A DNA stretch of 64,000 nucleotides from an uncultured Aquimarina sp. (GTDB lineage Bacteria > Bacteroidota > Bacteroidia > Flavobacteriales > Flavobacteriaceae), in NCBI GenBank assembly GCA_947489195.1, contig CANLCT010000002.1, forward strand, positions 102,726 to 166,725, written 5' to 3'. Shown in pieces: positions 19,184 to 28,467 of this stretch. Made by a program: the position numbers and the translations under genes. The notes beneath the pieces were generated by a model, which did not search any database, was not told where the DNA came from, and saw nothing but the letters and a program-made list of their open reading frames with translations. The first letter of the stretch is position 1; each line of letters starts with the position of its first letter.

Positions 19184-20536
19184 ATGCGCGTACATTTTAT
19201 AGCAATAGGCGGGAGTGCCATGCACAATTTAGCTATTGCATTACATCAAAAGAGATATCAAGTAACTGGAAGTGATGATGCTATTTTTGAACCTTCAAAA
19301 TCAAGACTAGCCAAGTATGGTTTATTACCTAATGCTACGGGTTGGAATGCGGAAAAAATAACCACAGATTTAGATGCTGTTATTTTAGGTATGCATGCCA
19401 AAGCAGATAATCCAGAGTTGTTAAAAGCACAAGAATTAGGTGTTGAAATTTTTTCATATCCCGAATATTTATACGAACAATCTAAATTAAAATCAAGAGT
19501 AGTTATTGGAGGATCTCATGGAAAAACAACCATTACCTCAATGATTTTACATGTGTTACATTACCACAACAAGGAAGTGGATTATATGGTTGGGGCGCAG
19601 TTAGAAGGTTTTGAAACCATGGTGCATTTAACGGAGCAAAATGATTTTATTGTATTAGAAGGAGATGAGTATTTGTCTTCGCCTATTGATTTGCGACCTA
19701 AATTTCATTTATACAAGCCTAATATTGCTTTGTTAAGTGGTATTGCTTGGGATCATATAAATGTATTTAAAACCTTAGCAGATTACGAGGAGCAGTTTAA
19801 AATTTTTATTGATCAAATTACACCAGGAGGAATTTTAATTTATAATGAAGAAGATCCAACAGTAAAATGTTTGGCTGAGGCAACAGAAAATCAAATTAGA
19901 AAAATACCTTATAAAACACCTGAATATACGGTTGAAGACGGAGAAACCTTTATTGAAACTAATGAAGGACCACTTCCGTTAGAAATTTTTGGAGCGCATA
20001 ACCTAAGTAATTTGGCAGGAGCTAAATGGATTTGCCAAAATATGGCGATTGACGAAGATGATTTTTATGAGGCCATAGCTAGTTTTAAAGGAGCATCAAA
20101 GCGATTAGAAAAAATTGCCGAAACATCGAATTCTGTAGCTTATAAAGATTTTGCGCATAGTCCTTCAAAAGTATCCGCCACTACAAAGGCAGTTAAAAAT
20201 CAATTTCCAAATAGAAATTTAGTAGCATGTTTAGAATTGCACACCTATAGTAGTTTAAATGCAGAGTTTTTAAAACAATACAAAGGTGCATTAAGTGCAG
20301 CGGATGAAGCAGTGGTGTTTTATTCGCCAGAAGCTTTAGCTATAAAAAGAATGGATCCCATAAGTGAACAGCAAATAAAAGAAGCTTTTGAAAATAATAA
20401 CTTACAGGTTTTTACAGATTCAAAAGCATTTAAAGATTTTTTGTTTACTCAAAATTTTAATGATAAAACATTATTGCTTATGAGTAGTGGGAATTATGGA
20501 GGCTTGGATTTTGATGAGGTGAAGCAATTGTTTTAA
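19184..20536 (+). CDS. mpl: UDP-N-acetylmuramate:L-alanyl-gamma-D-glutamyl-meso-diaminopimelate ligase-type enzyme (Mpl)
   Basis: Mur-ligase family member, 450 residues, which in the Mpl subfamily joins recycled murein tripeptide to UDP-MurNAc in the cytosol. The N-terminal Rossmann part starts MRVHFIAIGGSAMHNLAIAL; the ATP-binding loop is VVIGGSHGKTTITSMI; the Mur signature EGDEYLSSPIDLRPKF and the WDHINVF segment follow; the C-terminal ligase domain has GASKRLEKI and KDFAHSPSKV. The motif GSxMHxLA and the YLSSP segment favour Mpl over MurC. Ends at a shared hairpin with the convergent gene. Confidence 0.88.
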   Translation: MRVHFIAIGGSAMHNLAIALHQKRYQVTGSDDAIFEPSKSRLAKYGLLPNATGWNAEKITTDLDAVILGMHAKADNPELLKAQELGVEIFSYPEYLYEQSKLKSRVVIGGSHGKTTITSMILHVLHYHNKEVDYMVGAQLEGFETMVHLTEQNDFIVLEGDEYLSSPIDLRPKFHLYKPNIALLSGIAWDHINVFKTLADYEEQFKIFIDQITPGGILIYNEEDPTVKCLAEATENQIRKIPYKTPEYTVEDGETFIETNEGPLPLEIFGAHNLSNLAGAKWICQNMAIDEDDFYEAIASFKGASKRLEKIAETSNSVAYKDFAHSPSKVSATTKAVKNQFPNRNLVACLELHTYSSLNAEFLKQYKGALSAADEAVVFYSPEALAIKRMDPISEQQIKEAFENNNLQVFTDSKAFKDFLFTQNFNDKTLLLMSSGNYGGLDFDEVKQLF

Positions 20537-20601
20537 ATAGCCTTTAACTTTTTCGAGATGGTTATCAGACCCAATTAAAATTATTTTATCATATTAAGAT
20601 A

Positions 20602-20635
20602 CAAAGAGGTTGTCTAAAAAGACAGCCTCTTTGTA
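20602..20635. terminator. Bidirectional terminator between mpl and the NHL-type lipoprotein gene
   Basis: A 15-base stem (20602-20616 with 20621-20635, one G-T pair) around AAAGAGG/CCTCTTT with a 4-base loop. It lies between two convergent stops. Confidence 0.75.
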
Positions 20636-20647
20636 TTCAGTTTTTGC

Positions 20648-21889
20648 TTATCGTTTTAAAATGATTTTTCTGATCTTTAAATCAGCACCAGTTGTGTATA
20701 CAATTTTTCCATCGGGTGTAGCTTCAATTCCGTTTGGATTTTGAAAAGTTGCAGTGTTAGCTAAACCGTCGGAAGACCCAGTAACACCAGTGCCAATTTC
20801 TTCAACAATAGTACCATCAAGTCCTACTTTGTAAATTTTATGCTGCTCAAAACCGGTTACATAAAAATGTTTGTTAGCATAAGAAATATGACCTATTGAT
20901 GCAGGAGTGTCTGCAATTTCTGTAAGCGTATTATCAGTTTCTAATTTGAATATTTTTCCATTATTAAAATTCCCTAAATAAGGAATATCGTTTTCTTTAT
21001 CATGAGTAAAGCCTATAAAACCATTGATAGGAATGTTTATTTCAGAAATCGAAAGGTCTTTTGCTATTTTAAAAATTTTCCTCGCAGCCCAAAATGTATT
21101 TAAAATTGTTCCATCTTTTAACACTATAATTCCACCACCTCCAAAAAAACGACTGTCGTTTACAATTTGGATTTGTGTTCCGTTAGGTGCAACTTTATAA
21201 ATACTATTTGTTCCAAATAAAGTAACTAATAAATTTCCTTGGTTATCAAAGGTATTCCCCACGGGTTGACTAACCTCATTTGTAAGAATACTGATAGCTC
21301 CTTTGGGGGTAACTTTAAATACATTTGAAGATTTTTCGTTTGAAATAGCGCCTCCATTTACGTATAAGTTTAAATCAGCATCAATCGAAATATCTTCAGT
21401 AGCTGCAATGTTCTCTATAAGTGTGGTTACCAGAGTTTCGTTTTTTAGCTGAAAACTTTTAACAGAAGGAGTTAAAAGACTTTGGTCTTTATTTGATAAT
21501 ACGAGGTGGACAACATAATCTAGATTTTCTTTTATTAGATCACCATCAGTATCTTTCAAAATTTTAGTCAATTGTATTTCAACAGTATTTTTAGGTGTAA
21601 ACTCTGTAAATTGATCATTTTTAAATGTTTCTATTTGAGATGGTGTTACCGTTTTAGAGGCTTTTGAAATGATAAGTTTGGATGTTGTTATAAATCCGAT
21701 TTCGCCAGTTAAGTTAAAGGCTATTTTTATATCTGTGCTATTCCCTTCATTAGCAGTATCTGTTACCTTAAAATTAGATGCAATTGGTATAGGAGTTGGT
21801 GCTTTAGTTTCGGGTTCACTATTTGATTCGCAAGCTGTAGTTATTGCAAAAGCAAAAAAAAGTTTAATTAATGATTTTGAATTTTTCAT
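20648..21889 (-). CDS. Lipoprotein with NHL/SMP-30-like beta-propeller
   Basis: A 413-residue protein with an SPII signal (ITTAC, Cys 20) and a Ser/Glu/Pro spacer. Residues about 35-150 look like an Ig-like domain. Residues about 160-413 are repeated blades of the NHL or SMP-30 type: LYVNGG, NVFKVTPKGAISILTN, NSIYKVAPNGTQIQIV, GKIFKLETDNTLTEIA, HKIYKVGLDGTIVEEIGTG, and the final LANTATFQNPNGIEATPDGK blade, which is a classic NHL motif. A surface or periplasmic binding scaffold is inferred; ligand unknown. It lies directly downstream (47-base gap) of the seven-TM AraC regulator on the same strand. Confidence 0.8.
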   Translation of the reverse strand: MKNSKSLIKLFFAFAITTACESNSEPETKAPTPIPIASNFKVTDTANEGNSTDIKIAFNLTGEIGFITTSKLIISKASKTVTPSQIETFKNDQFTEFTPKNTVEIQLTKILKDTDGDLIKENLDYVVHLVLSNKDQSLLTPSVKSFQLKNETLVTTLIENIAATEDISIDADLNLYVNGGAISNEKSSNVFKVTPKGAISILTNEVSQPVGNTFDNQGNLLVTLFGTNSIYKVAPNGTQIQIVNDSRFFGGGGIIVLKDGTILNTFWAARKIFKIAKDLSISEINIPINGFIGFTHDKENDIPYLGNFNNGKIFKLETDNTLTEIADTPASIGHISYANKHFYVTGFEQHKIYKVGLDGTIVEEIGTGVTGSSDGLANTATFQNPNGIEATPDGKIVYTTGADLKIRKIILKR

Positions 21890-21936
21890 TTTCGTTAAAT
21901 GTTTAATGATTTATCTAACGTAAATGAACTTATAAT

Positions 21937-23088
21937 TTAATGCTCAGTCGACTCAATAACTGTATTTGAGTCCTTTTTTGAAGCAATAAATTGACTTGGA
22001 GTTTGTCCTGTTTGATTTTTAAAAACTCTATTGAATGAAGCTTTACTGTTAAACCCCACCTCAAAAGCAATTCCTAATAAAGTAAATTGTTCATTTTTGT
22101 TGGAATTAATCATTTGCTTAAATTCTTCAACTCTATAATAATTGACAAAATCATGAAAATTCATGCCAAATTCGTTATTAATTTTAATAGATATATTTCT
22201 AGCTGGCATATCTATTTCGGTAGCAAGATCAATTAACTTTAACTCTGGGTTTAAAAAAGGTTTTTTATTTAGCATAAATGTGTGTAAATCGGGTAATTCG
22301 GAAGAGGTTTTTGGGGTTCTTTTAATCTTGTCCTTTTTAGGTTTTGTAAACACTAATGCTTCCGATTTATTAATGTGCCATATGGCTAAAAAAACAAGTA
22401 GTGCACTATTCGTTAAAAAAAGACCTAATTCAACATAAGCATGAGTCATCTTAAAAAAATGAAAAAGAAAAAGAAGTCCTATTGAAAATAATGTTATTCC
22501 GATGTATTTAAAAAAAAGAGTATAAAAATTTTGGCTATAGTTTATAGATGTATTTTGCTTAAAATATTCCTTCTTTTTTTTGAGTAATCTTAAGGCGTAA
22601 ACCCCATAGCCAAATAAGATAATTAATTTTACAAAATGTATGATTATTGCTCTTATTTTTAGTGAATAAACCATGCCTAGATAATGTTTAATAACACTTA
22701 GTTTATAAGTAGCAGGACTTAATACAAAATCTAAATGACCAGTCCACCATATAAATACAAATAAACTCAAGTGAAAAACATCATACCACTTAAAATTTCT
22801 ATTAGGTTTTAAGTAAGTGAGTATATAGAAGAAAAATAAAGGATCTATTAAATATGTTAATGGGTAGGTTATGAAAATGAAATGAGGAAGCTTAACATAT
22901 AGACCAGAATAAACGATAAAATTATCAAGCATTTTTAGACTCATAATTAAAAAGATAAATCCTAAAAAAATATTTGATTTTTGGATTCCTTTTTTTGTGC
23001 TAAAAATAGCTGTTGTTAGTAGTAAGCTTGCAAAGGCGCCTACAGCAGTAATTGCTGATGCAAAAATATTGTATAGCGTAAATTCCAT
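21937..23088 (-). CDS. Seven-transmembrane AraC-family transcriptional regulator
   Basis: A 383-residue protein with seven hydrophobic segments in residues 1-245 (first ITAVGAFASLLLTTAIF, last LFLTNSALLVFLAIWHI) and a cytosolic C-terminal AraC DNA-binding domain from about residue 270. The second helix-turn-helix is clear: LLGIAFEVGFNSKASFNRVFK then GQTPSQFIA. The first contains LIDLATEIDMPARNISIKIN. This membrane-sensor plus AraC layout is common in Bacteroidota; signal unknown. The NHL-type lipoprotein follows on the same strand and is the nearest candidate partner or target. Confidence 0.88.
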   Translation of the reverse strand: MEFTLYNIFASAITAVGAFASLLLTTAIFSTKKGIQKSNIFLGFIFLIMSLKMLDNFIVYSGLYVKLPHFIFITYPLTYLIDPLFFFYILTYLKPNRNFKWYDVFHLSLFVFIWWTGHLDFVLSPATYKLSVIKHYLGMVYSLKIRAIIIHFVKLIILFGYGVYALRLLKKKKEYFKQNTSINYSQNFYTLFFKYIGITLFSIGLLFLFHFFKMTHAYVELGLFLTNSALLVFLAIWHINKSEALVFTKPKKDKIKRTPKTSSELPDLHTFMLNKKPFLNPELKLIDLATEIDMPARNISIKINNEFGMNFHDFVNYYRVEEFKQMINSNKNEQFTLLGIAFEVGFNSKASFNRVFKNQTGQTPSQFIASKKDSNTVIESTEH

Positions 23089-23431
23089 GAGTTTTCGATA
23101 GTTATTAAATTTAATAATTTTCGATTTAAGTATGCTCTTTTAGAAATTGTTTTATGGATGTTTTTTAGTTAATTTTTTGTTTCAAGTTTTGAAGAGTGTC
23201 TACAAGAAAGTTACTTATTTTATAGAGAGTAAATAGAAAGGAATAAAGGATGTTTTGACAATCATATTATATGAAAAGGTGTTGTTATCAAATCACATAT
23301 ATTAGTGTAAATGTATAATTAATTAAACCTGAACAATTAAACATTGTTCAGGTTTAATTAATTTGATCTGCTATAATTGAATTTAAAGGAAAGATGAAAT
23401 CTTGTAAAAAGAAACTATAAATTTAATACTG
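23089..23431. other. Intergenic region upstream of the seven-TM AraC gene
   Basis: About 340 AT-rich bases that hold the terminator of the upstream protease gene at 23318-23362 and presumably the regulator's promoter. No gene or other motif is seen. Confidence 0.45.
23318..23362 (-). terminator. Terminator of the DUF5117-type protease gene
   Basis: A perfect 20-bp stem (23318-23337 with 23343-23362; core AAACCTGAACAAT) and 5-base loop, about 70 bases past the stop at 23432. Confidence 0.7.
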
Positions 23432-26029
23432 TTATTTCAAGTTTTCCATGGTGTTATTTATTAATGTTTTTAAATAATATTTATGTGCTTTAGTTTGGGA
23501 GTCTCCATTATTGCTGATTAATAAATCCTTTATTTTTTTCAAGTTGTATAGTGCAGCCGCCTTACTTAAATTTAAATAGTTAGACTTTCCTTGTTTAACA
23601 GTTTTTGAGTTTGTTATAGCAATCAATTTGGTCACATATTCTTGTTGTAAATTTTGGCGAAATGTATTAATACTTATTTTTGCATCAGCTTTAAAAATAG
23701 CCTCATTTAAATCACTCATAAATTCAGACAATTTATAATTGTTACCGTATAATTCGGAATCACTTATACGTTGCATTGTATTATGGTGTAGTAGGTGGTT
23801 TAAAATGCGCTTTTGGTATGACAAAACCATACTGTGTATTTTAGGGTCTTCGGGGGAGTTAAAAAAATTAAAACCTCGGCGTTGCATGGCTATATAATTA
23901 TATAAATCATTTGAGGTTTTAAAAGCATCAGGCGCAAATATGTATTTCTTTAAAGCTTCCATAGCTCTTTTTTGATCCTTGTAAGCCACTGGTGTATATG
24001 GTTTTTTTGTAGTGTCTTGTCCAATCATACTTCGGTCTACATATACACCGCCTATAAAACGAGAGATTACAACACCTGACCAGGCGTATTGCCTATTTAG
24101 AATTGAGAATGCTTGCCTTAATTCTTGATATGATTGGCCATTTTTATTGAATTTATCTTTAATTTTAGGCATAGTATTTTCAACAACTTTGATTCTATTT
24201 ACAGCATATGTAATTTGATCGTTAGACATATCGCCTATCATAACTCTAGGATCAATTGCCTTGCCAGAATTTCGCATATCATCCGCATCATTACCAAATG
24301 TGAGTTCTGGTTGAATTGATTTATTTGTTATTGCTTTTAGGCCTTCCTCATTTGTTGGTGTATAGCCATATTCTATAGCCCATGCATCATAGGGGCCAAC
24401 AGTTGTTGAATAATATTGTCCTTGCTTTTTAGGATCTAATGTTATATTTACAGCGCTATAATCCATAACAGAGCCTGTTAAACATTTGTCTTTTATAAAA
24501 TCGGGATTAGCTAATTCAGCTGGGCTAAATAATTGACTGGCCTTCATATTGTGATTTAAACCTAATGTATGGCCAACTTCGTGCATTATAAGCTCTTTCA
24601 TAGCTTCCATTCGCAAGCCTTTCATTTCATTATCATTGGCGTCATTAACTAATAATGTAGTTTGACCAAATAGCATATTGTTTTGCATTTCGTGTCCGTA
24701 AGAACAAAATGAGATATCATTAGTATTCATCTCAGTATTAAAAGAAAATTCATTGGCAGCAACACCTAAATTAAATATCCGATCTAATTTGACTCTATTG
24801 GTGTGGTAAACATATTCTAGCATAATATCAGCTCCTAAAATTTGGCCAGTTCTAGGGTTTACAAAGCTAGGGCCATAACCTCCAAATGGTGGGTTAGGCG
24901 ATGAGGTCCAACGAAGCACATTATAGCGAATGTCTCCGGCATCCCACTTAGCATCATCGGGTTGCATTTTAACCTCAATCGCATTTTTAAAGCCCGCCTT
25001 TTCAAAGGCTTTATTCCATTCTAAAACGGCTTCTTTAATAGTATTTCTAAATTCGAATGGGGTGGTGTTTTCCATCCACCAAACAATGGGTTTTATAGGT
25101 TCGGATAAAGCTGCATTTTTATCTTTTTTAACCAAATGCCATCTGTGGATTAAATCACGATAAGGTGTTGCACTAGCTGAGGTTTTGTCAGTTACTTGAG
25201 TTAAAAAATAGCCTATTCTTGGGTCATCTAAACGTATTTGATACTCATTTTTTGGTAATGCAATTAAGCTGTGTTCTATTTTTATGGTAACATTTCTACC
25301 ATCAGTAACCGCAGCAGTACCACCATTAAGCACGGCTTTGTTAAAATAAACATAATGTGCATTAATATTCGTGTTTTCTGGATAGTTCTTTATTTTTTCA
25401 ATTTTACTTTTGTTCTTGCTTAACTCGCCTAATTTGAATGCTTTTGGTGAAGTTTTGGGGGATTTAGGAGATTTGATTTGATTAAAAGTTTCTTTCAAAA
25501 AAAGATCATCGGAGGCTACTAAATATTCTCCATTTTTTTGATTTTGAGCTATTATTTTTAAGCTAGCCATTATCCCTTCGCTTATGTTTGAATTTGAAGC
25601 CTTGGCTAATGGATTATTTTTATCAAAATAATAGGAGGTATTTTGAGCAACAAAATTAAGTTTGTTATAAAATTTTTCAATAGAAAATATTTTAGAATCC
25701 ATATACATCCCTCTTATAAGCCATCCAGCATCGCTAACACCATCTGAAATTTGACTAAAATGAATAAACTCTTTGTTGATCTGATTTTTTTTGACAAGCA
25801 TAAAAGTTTCACCAGTTAAAGTATCGCGATACATGGTAAATAAGCCATCTATTTTTTTACAAGATTTGGTGGCTTCTTTAATAGTTTTAATGGTCGCTTT
25901 CTCAGCTATTTTTTGATCTTTTTTATTTTTAGATTTCTTCTTTTGTGCATAGGAAAAAGAGCTGCCGAAAATGAAAATCATTATTAAAAAAATAAAAGTT
26001 TTTTTATTGTCAAATGGTTTGTAAGTCAT
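23432..26029 (-). CDS. Secreted zinc-dependent metalloprotease (DUF5117/DUF5118 type)
   Basis: Large exported metallopeptidase of the family annotated as zinc-dependent metalloprotease with DUF5117 and DUF5118 in Bacteroidota. With the start at the ATG at 26029 it has 865 residues and a good signal peptide (FLIMIFIFGSSFSYAQ); the frame extends 5' to a TTG at 26128, and an ATG at 26044 is also possible, but both would bury the signal. The zinc site is HEVGHTLGLNH at residues 483-493, a metzincin-like HExxHxxGxxH, with a later SVMDY Met-turn. Upstream: DSKIFSIEKFYNKLNF, and RDLIHRWHLVKKD; downstream domain has YVDRSMIGQDT. Substrate unknown. Transcribed alone and closed by a strong hairpin. Confidence 0.9.
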   Translation of the reverse strand: MTYKPFDNKKTFIFLIMIFIFGSSFSYAQKKKSKNKKDQKIAEKATIKTIKEATKSCKKIDGLFTMYRDTLTGETFMLVKKNQINKEFIHFSQISDGVSDAGWLIRGMYMDSKIFSIEKFYNKLNFVAQNTSYYFDKNNPLAKASNSNISEGIMASLKIIAQNQKNGEYLVASDDLFLKETFNQIKSPKSPKTSPKAFKLGELSKNKSKIEKIKNYPENTNINAHYVYFNKAVLNGGTAAVTDGRNVTIKIEHSLIALPKNEYQIRLDDPRIGYFLTQVTDKTSASATPYRDLIHRWHLVKKDKNAALSEPIKPIVWWMENTTPFEFRNTIKEAVLEWNKAFEKAGFKNAIEVKMQPDDAKWDAGDIRYNVLRWTSSPNPPFGGYGPSFVNPRTGQILGADIMLEYVYHTNRVKLDRIFNLGVAANEFSFNTEMNTNDISFCSYGHEMQNNMLFGQTTLLVNDANDNEMKGLRMEAMKELIMHEVGHTLGLNHNMKASQLFSPAELANPDFIKDKCLTGSVMDYSAVNITLDPKKQGQYYSTTVGPYDAWAIEYGYTPTNEEGLKAITNKSIQPELTFGNDADDMRNSGKAIDPRVMIGDMSNDQITYAVNRIKVVENTMPKIKDKFNKNGQSYQELRQAFSILNRQYAWSGVVISRFIGGVYVDRSMIGQDTTKKPYTPVAYKDQKRAMEALKKYIFAPDAFKTSNDLYNYIAMQRRGFNFFNSPEDPKIHSMVLSYQKRILNHLLHHNTMQRISDSELYGNNYKLSEFMSDLNEAIFKADAKISINTFRQNLQQEYVTKLIAITNSKTVKQGKSNYLNLSKAAALYNLKKIKDLLISNNGDSQTKAHKYYLKTLINNTMENLK

Positions 26030-26177
26030 AAAGTATATTTTCATCCTAAAATAAAATATTTTATTTCTAATGTAGAAAGCTGAAAAATAAATTATTGTAA
26101 GTATATGCTTGTTAAAATAATTTAACAATTACACTATTTTAAATGTTTTAAAATTTGACGATAGAATTTAAAGTATA

Positions 26178-26217
26178 AAAAAAGTCCAGTGAAATTTAAA
26201 TTTCACTGGACTTTTTT
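26178..26217 (-). terminator. 40-bp perfect palindrome, terminator
   Basis: A loopless 20-bp inverted repeat (core AGTCCAGTGAAATTT) flanked by A and T runs, 18 bases past the stop of the lipoprotein gene ending at 26235. Confidence 0.8.
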
Positions 26218-26234
26218 ATACTTAGATAAGTAGT

Positions 26235-27386
26235 TTATTTCTTAAAATAGAAAAAACCAGTGGTATCAATAACATCACCATTGTTATCAATAGTTTCAAT
26301 ATCTTCTACTTTAAATACTAATTCGTTAGAAGTTAATTTAAATACTTCAACATCAAAACCAATACCAATGTTGTCTGCAATTTCAAATTCATCGGTAATA
26401 GGTTCACCATCTTCAGAACCAGAAAATTCAAAAATAACAAGGGTTAATTTTTTTTCTTCTTCATTGTATGCCCAATTTCCTTTATGAGTAGACAATATAT
26501 TAATGGCAGCAGTTTCAGCACAATTGTTTATATCTTCTTCATCAAAAATAAACTGATCTTCATCGGTGTTTTCTTCTATTGTTTGTGTTCCATTTGCAGA
26601 TAAAGTAAAAACTAATGAATTAGTAACTTCGCAATGTTCAACTTCTTTTTGCGTATTATCACAAAATGTACGATTAGTAAAGCAATCGCTTTTTTCTCCG
26701 ATACGAATTGTTTTAGTGCCATCGGTTAGAACGATTTCCTCTCTATCATATGTCCAAGTACCTACTAAATTTGAATTTCCTCCCCATGCTTCTACTTCTA
26801 CACATACTTCAGTAGGTTCACTAATATTACCTTGGTCATCGTATATGCAAACTAAGTAGCAGAAACGCCCTGGAGGTATTGTGTTTTCAAATTCAACATC
26901 AATTTCTATAACGTTAGTGTCATCTTCTAGTGATTTTGCAGCAGTATTTTTACTGGTAAATAAACTAGTACTTAATTGTTTATTTAAATTTTTAAAGCCA
27001 AAGCTTTGATTGTTGCTTATATCAAAGTAAGTATCAGATAATTCACCATTGTCGCCTTTAAGTTGAATAAATGCTCCAGCATAATTGTCAGGAACTTCTA
27101 GTTCAACAGAGAAACCAGTATCTAAAAAAGCAGATTGTTTTTTAGCATCGATATCAAAAGAAATATCTCCAGTAGGAGTAATTGTTCCTGTTTTTACAAT
27201 GGCGTCGGGTATAGTAATTCCCTTTTCTAATGTTTGTAGGTTAATTGGTGATTCTTCGATTGGGTTTTGAGCCACATCAAGAAGCATGCTTCCATCCGAA
27301 GGGGAAGAAGAATTGCTATCATCGCTTGAACAATTAATAAAAAGTAAACTTGTTAAACTTGCAAAAGAAAGTATTAATTTTTTCAT
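26235..27386 (-). CDS. Lipoprotein with C-terminal lipocalin-like domain
   Basis: A 383-residue lipoprotein: signal LTSLLFINCSS with Cys 19, then a Ser/Asp-rich spacer. Residues about 45-190 form a beta-rich domain (LEVPDNYAGAFIQLKG, PPGRFCYLVCIYDDQG), and residues about 205-383 begin LVGTWTYDREEIV and alternate hydrophobic strands to the end FFYFKK, the usual layout of lipocalin-like domains in Bacteroidota. Several Cys (CFTNRTFC, CAETA) may form disulfides. No function can be assigned. Transcribed alone. Confidence 0.65.
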   Translation of the reverse strand: MKKLILSFASLTSLLFINCSSDDSNSSSPSDGSMLLDVAQNPIEESPINLQTLEKGITIPDAIVKTGTITPTGDISFDIDAKKQSAFLDTGFSVELEVPDNYAGAFIQLKGDNGELSDTYFDISNNQSFGFKNLNKQLSTSLFTSKNTAAKSLEDDTNVIEIDVEFENTIPPGRFCYLVCIYDDQGNISEPTEVCVEVEAWGGNSNLVGTWTYDREEIVLTDGTKTIRIGEKSDCFTNRTFCDNTQKEVEHCEVTNSLVFTLSANGTQTIEENTDEDQFIFDEEDINNCAETAAINILSTHKGNWAYNEEEKKLTLVIFEFSGSEDGEPITDEFEIADNIGIGFDVEVFKLTSNELVFKVEDIETIDNNGDVIDTTGFFYFKK

Positions 27387-27500
27387 GAAATAAAATTTGG
27401 TATCACGAATATATACAAATATTTAAATTTTGTAGGTAATTACCTGTTTTTTAAATCATAAAAATGTTTAATAGTATATTATGGCGCTTTAATTATAATT

Positions 27501-27938
27501 TTAAACGCCAAATTGAGTCAAATGATGGTCAAGATGTTTATATTCTAAAATGCCCCATTGTTCGGCTGTAAATGATCCAAAAAGAGGATGTGGATTCCAT
27601 TCGGTTCTATCTTTTAATTGATGCGTCTGTTCAATTAAATCAATAATTTTAGATTTTTCGGAATCAAAATCCTTTTGTTCGATAGCAACCAAACCTTTTG
27701 CAGTAGGGAGGTTTTTTTTAAATGGTTGGTCACTATAAAGTGTTTTTTTAAACAGTTTCATAAAAAACTTTCCATTACCTAAATTTTCATTTTTAATAGC
27801 AATTTTTAAAGGGTATTGGCAATGCCAAAGCATTTGACCCGAATTCATTTTGCCCCATTGCGCAGAGCTTTTTGTTGTTAGTTGATCAATGCGATTTATA
27901 ATTTCTTCCTTTGCTTGATGGTCAAAGATTGATTTCAT
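27501..27938 (-). CDS. DUF1569 (DinB-like) protein
   Basis: A 145-residue cytosolic protein of the DUF1569 family, a branch of the DinB/YfiT four-helix fold. Seen: WGKMNSGQMLWHCQYPLKIAI with a conserved His, and near the end HPLFGSFTAEQWGILEYKHLDHHLTQFG, with the HxxHH-like cluster that binds metal in DinB folds. Enzymatic role is unknown. Stands alone. Confidence 0.85.
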   Translation of the reverse strand: MKSIFDHQAKEEIINRIDQLTTKSSAQWGKMNSGQMLWHCQYPLKIAIKNENLGNGKFFMKLFKKTLYSDQPFKKNLPTAKGLVAIEQKDFDSEKSKIIDLIEQTHQLKDRTEWNPHPLFGSFTAEQWGILEYKHLDHHLTQFGV

Positions 27939-28107
27939 TTTTTATTTTTTTGATTAGCACTCTAAAAATACGGAATATCAAATGAAATTTATAACCTGTG
28001 ACAGATTTAAATAATACTATTTAAAAATAAAAACAACTATAGAAGACTTTTTTTATTTGTTTGTTTTTGAGTTGTGTGGGGTAAAAAAATAGGCAAAGTT
28101 AAAATGT

Positions 28108-28254
28108 TTAGACAACTTTAACTATTGAATTTTCTAACCGAATTATTAGTTTTTTACGAATTTCAACAGATTTTAAAATATTGTTCAAAGAGTTTATGGT
28201 TTCGATTGAATTTTTGTTGGTTGCATTGAATTTTTGAGTTAAATAAAGTTCCAT
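28108..28254 (-). CDS. Possible small 48-residue protein
   Basis: ATG-started frame on the minus strand reading MELYLTQKFNATNKNS at the start and KKLIIRLENSIVKVV at the end. It is charged, helix-like and has no recognised family. It occupies the only open stretch in an otherwise empty 500-base gap. Its upstream side carries two copies of a 13-base repeat (28278-28290 and 28408-28420). It could be a real small gene or chance in AT-rich DNA. Confidence 0.3.
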   Translation of the reverse strand: MELYLTQKFNATNKNSIETINSLNNILKSVEIRKKLIIRLENSIVKVV

Positions 28255-28277
28255 TTTTTTAGTTTAGATTATTGGTC

Positions 28278-28420
28278 AATATTGTTGTGAATCAACACTA
28301 TATTATTAAAACAAGCTAAGATTAATAAACCCTAACTGATTTTGTGTAAAAATGATACTATTATCAAAATAATAATATAGCCTATGAAATAGTAAGAAAA
28401 TCTCAATAATATTGTTGTGA
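28278..28420 (+). repeat. 13-bp direct repeat pair upstream of radC
   Basis: AATATTGTTGTGA occurs exactly at 28278-28290 and 28408-28420, 130 bases apart, and is preceded by a similar TCAAT in both copies. It may be a regulator site pair or a chance repeat. The remaining gap (27939-28467) shows no other structure. Confidence 0.4.
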
Positions 28421-28467
28421 TTTATGATGGTTTTTGTGTTGTCTAAAAAATAATTAACTTGTTCGTT

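Noticed and set aside
26178..26217. The long perfect palindromes (here and at 1563, 8255, 23318) as insertion-sequence ends or miniature transposons
   Set aside because: Each lies just past a gene stop, differs in sequence from the others, and has no flanking direct repeats; they fit intrinsic terminators.
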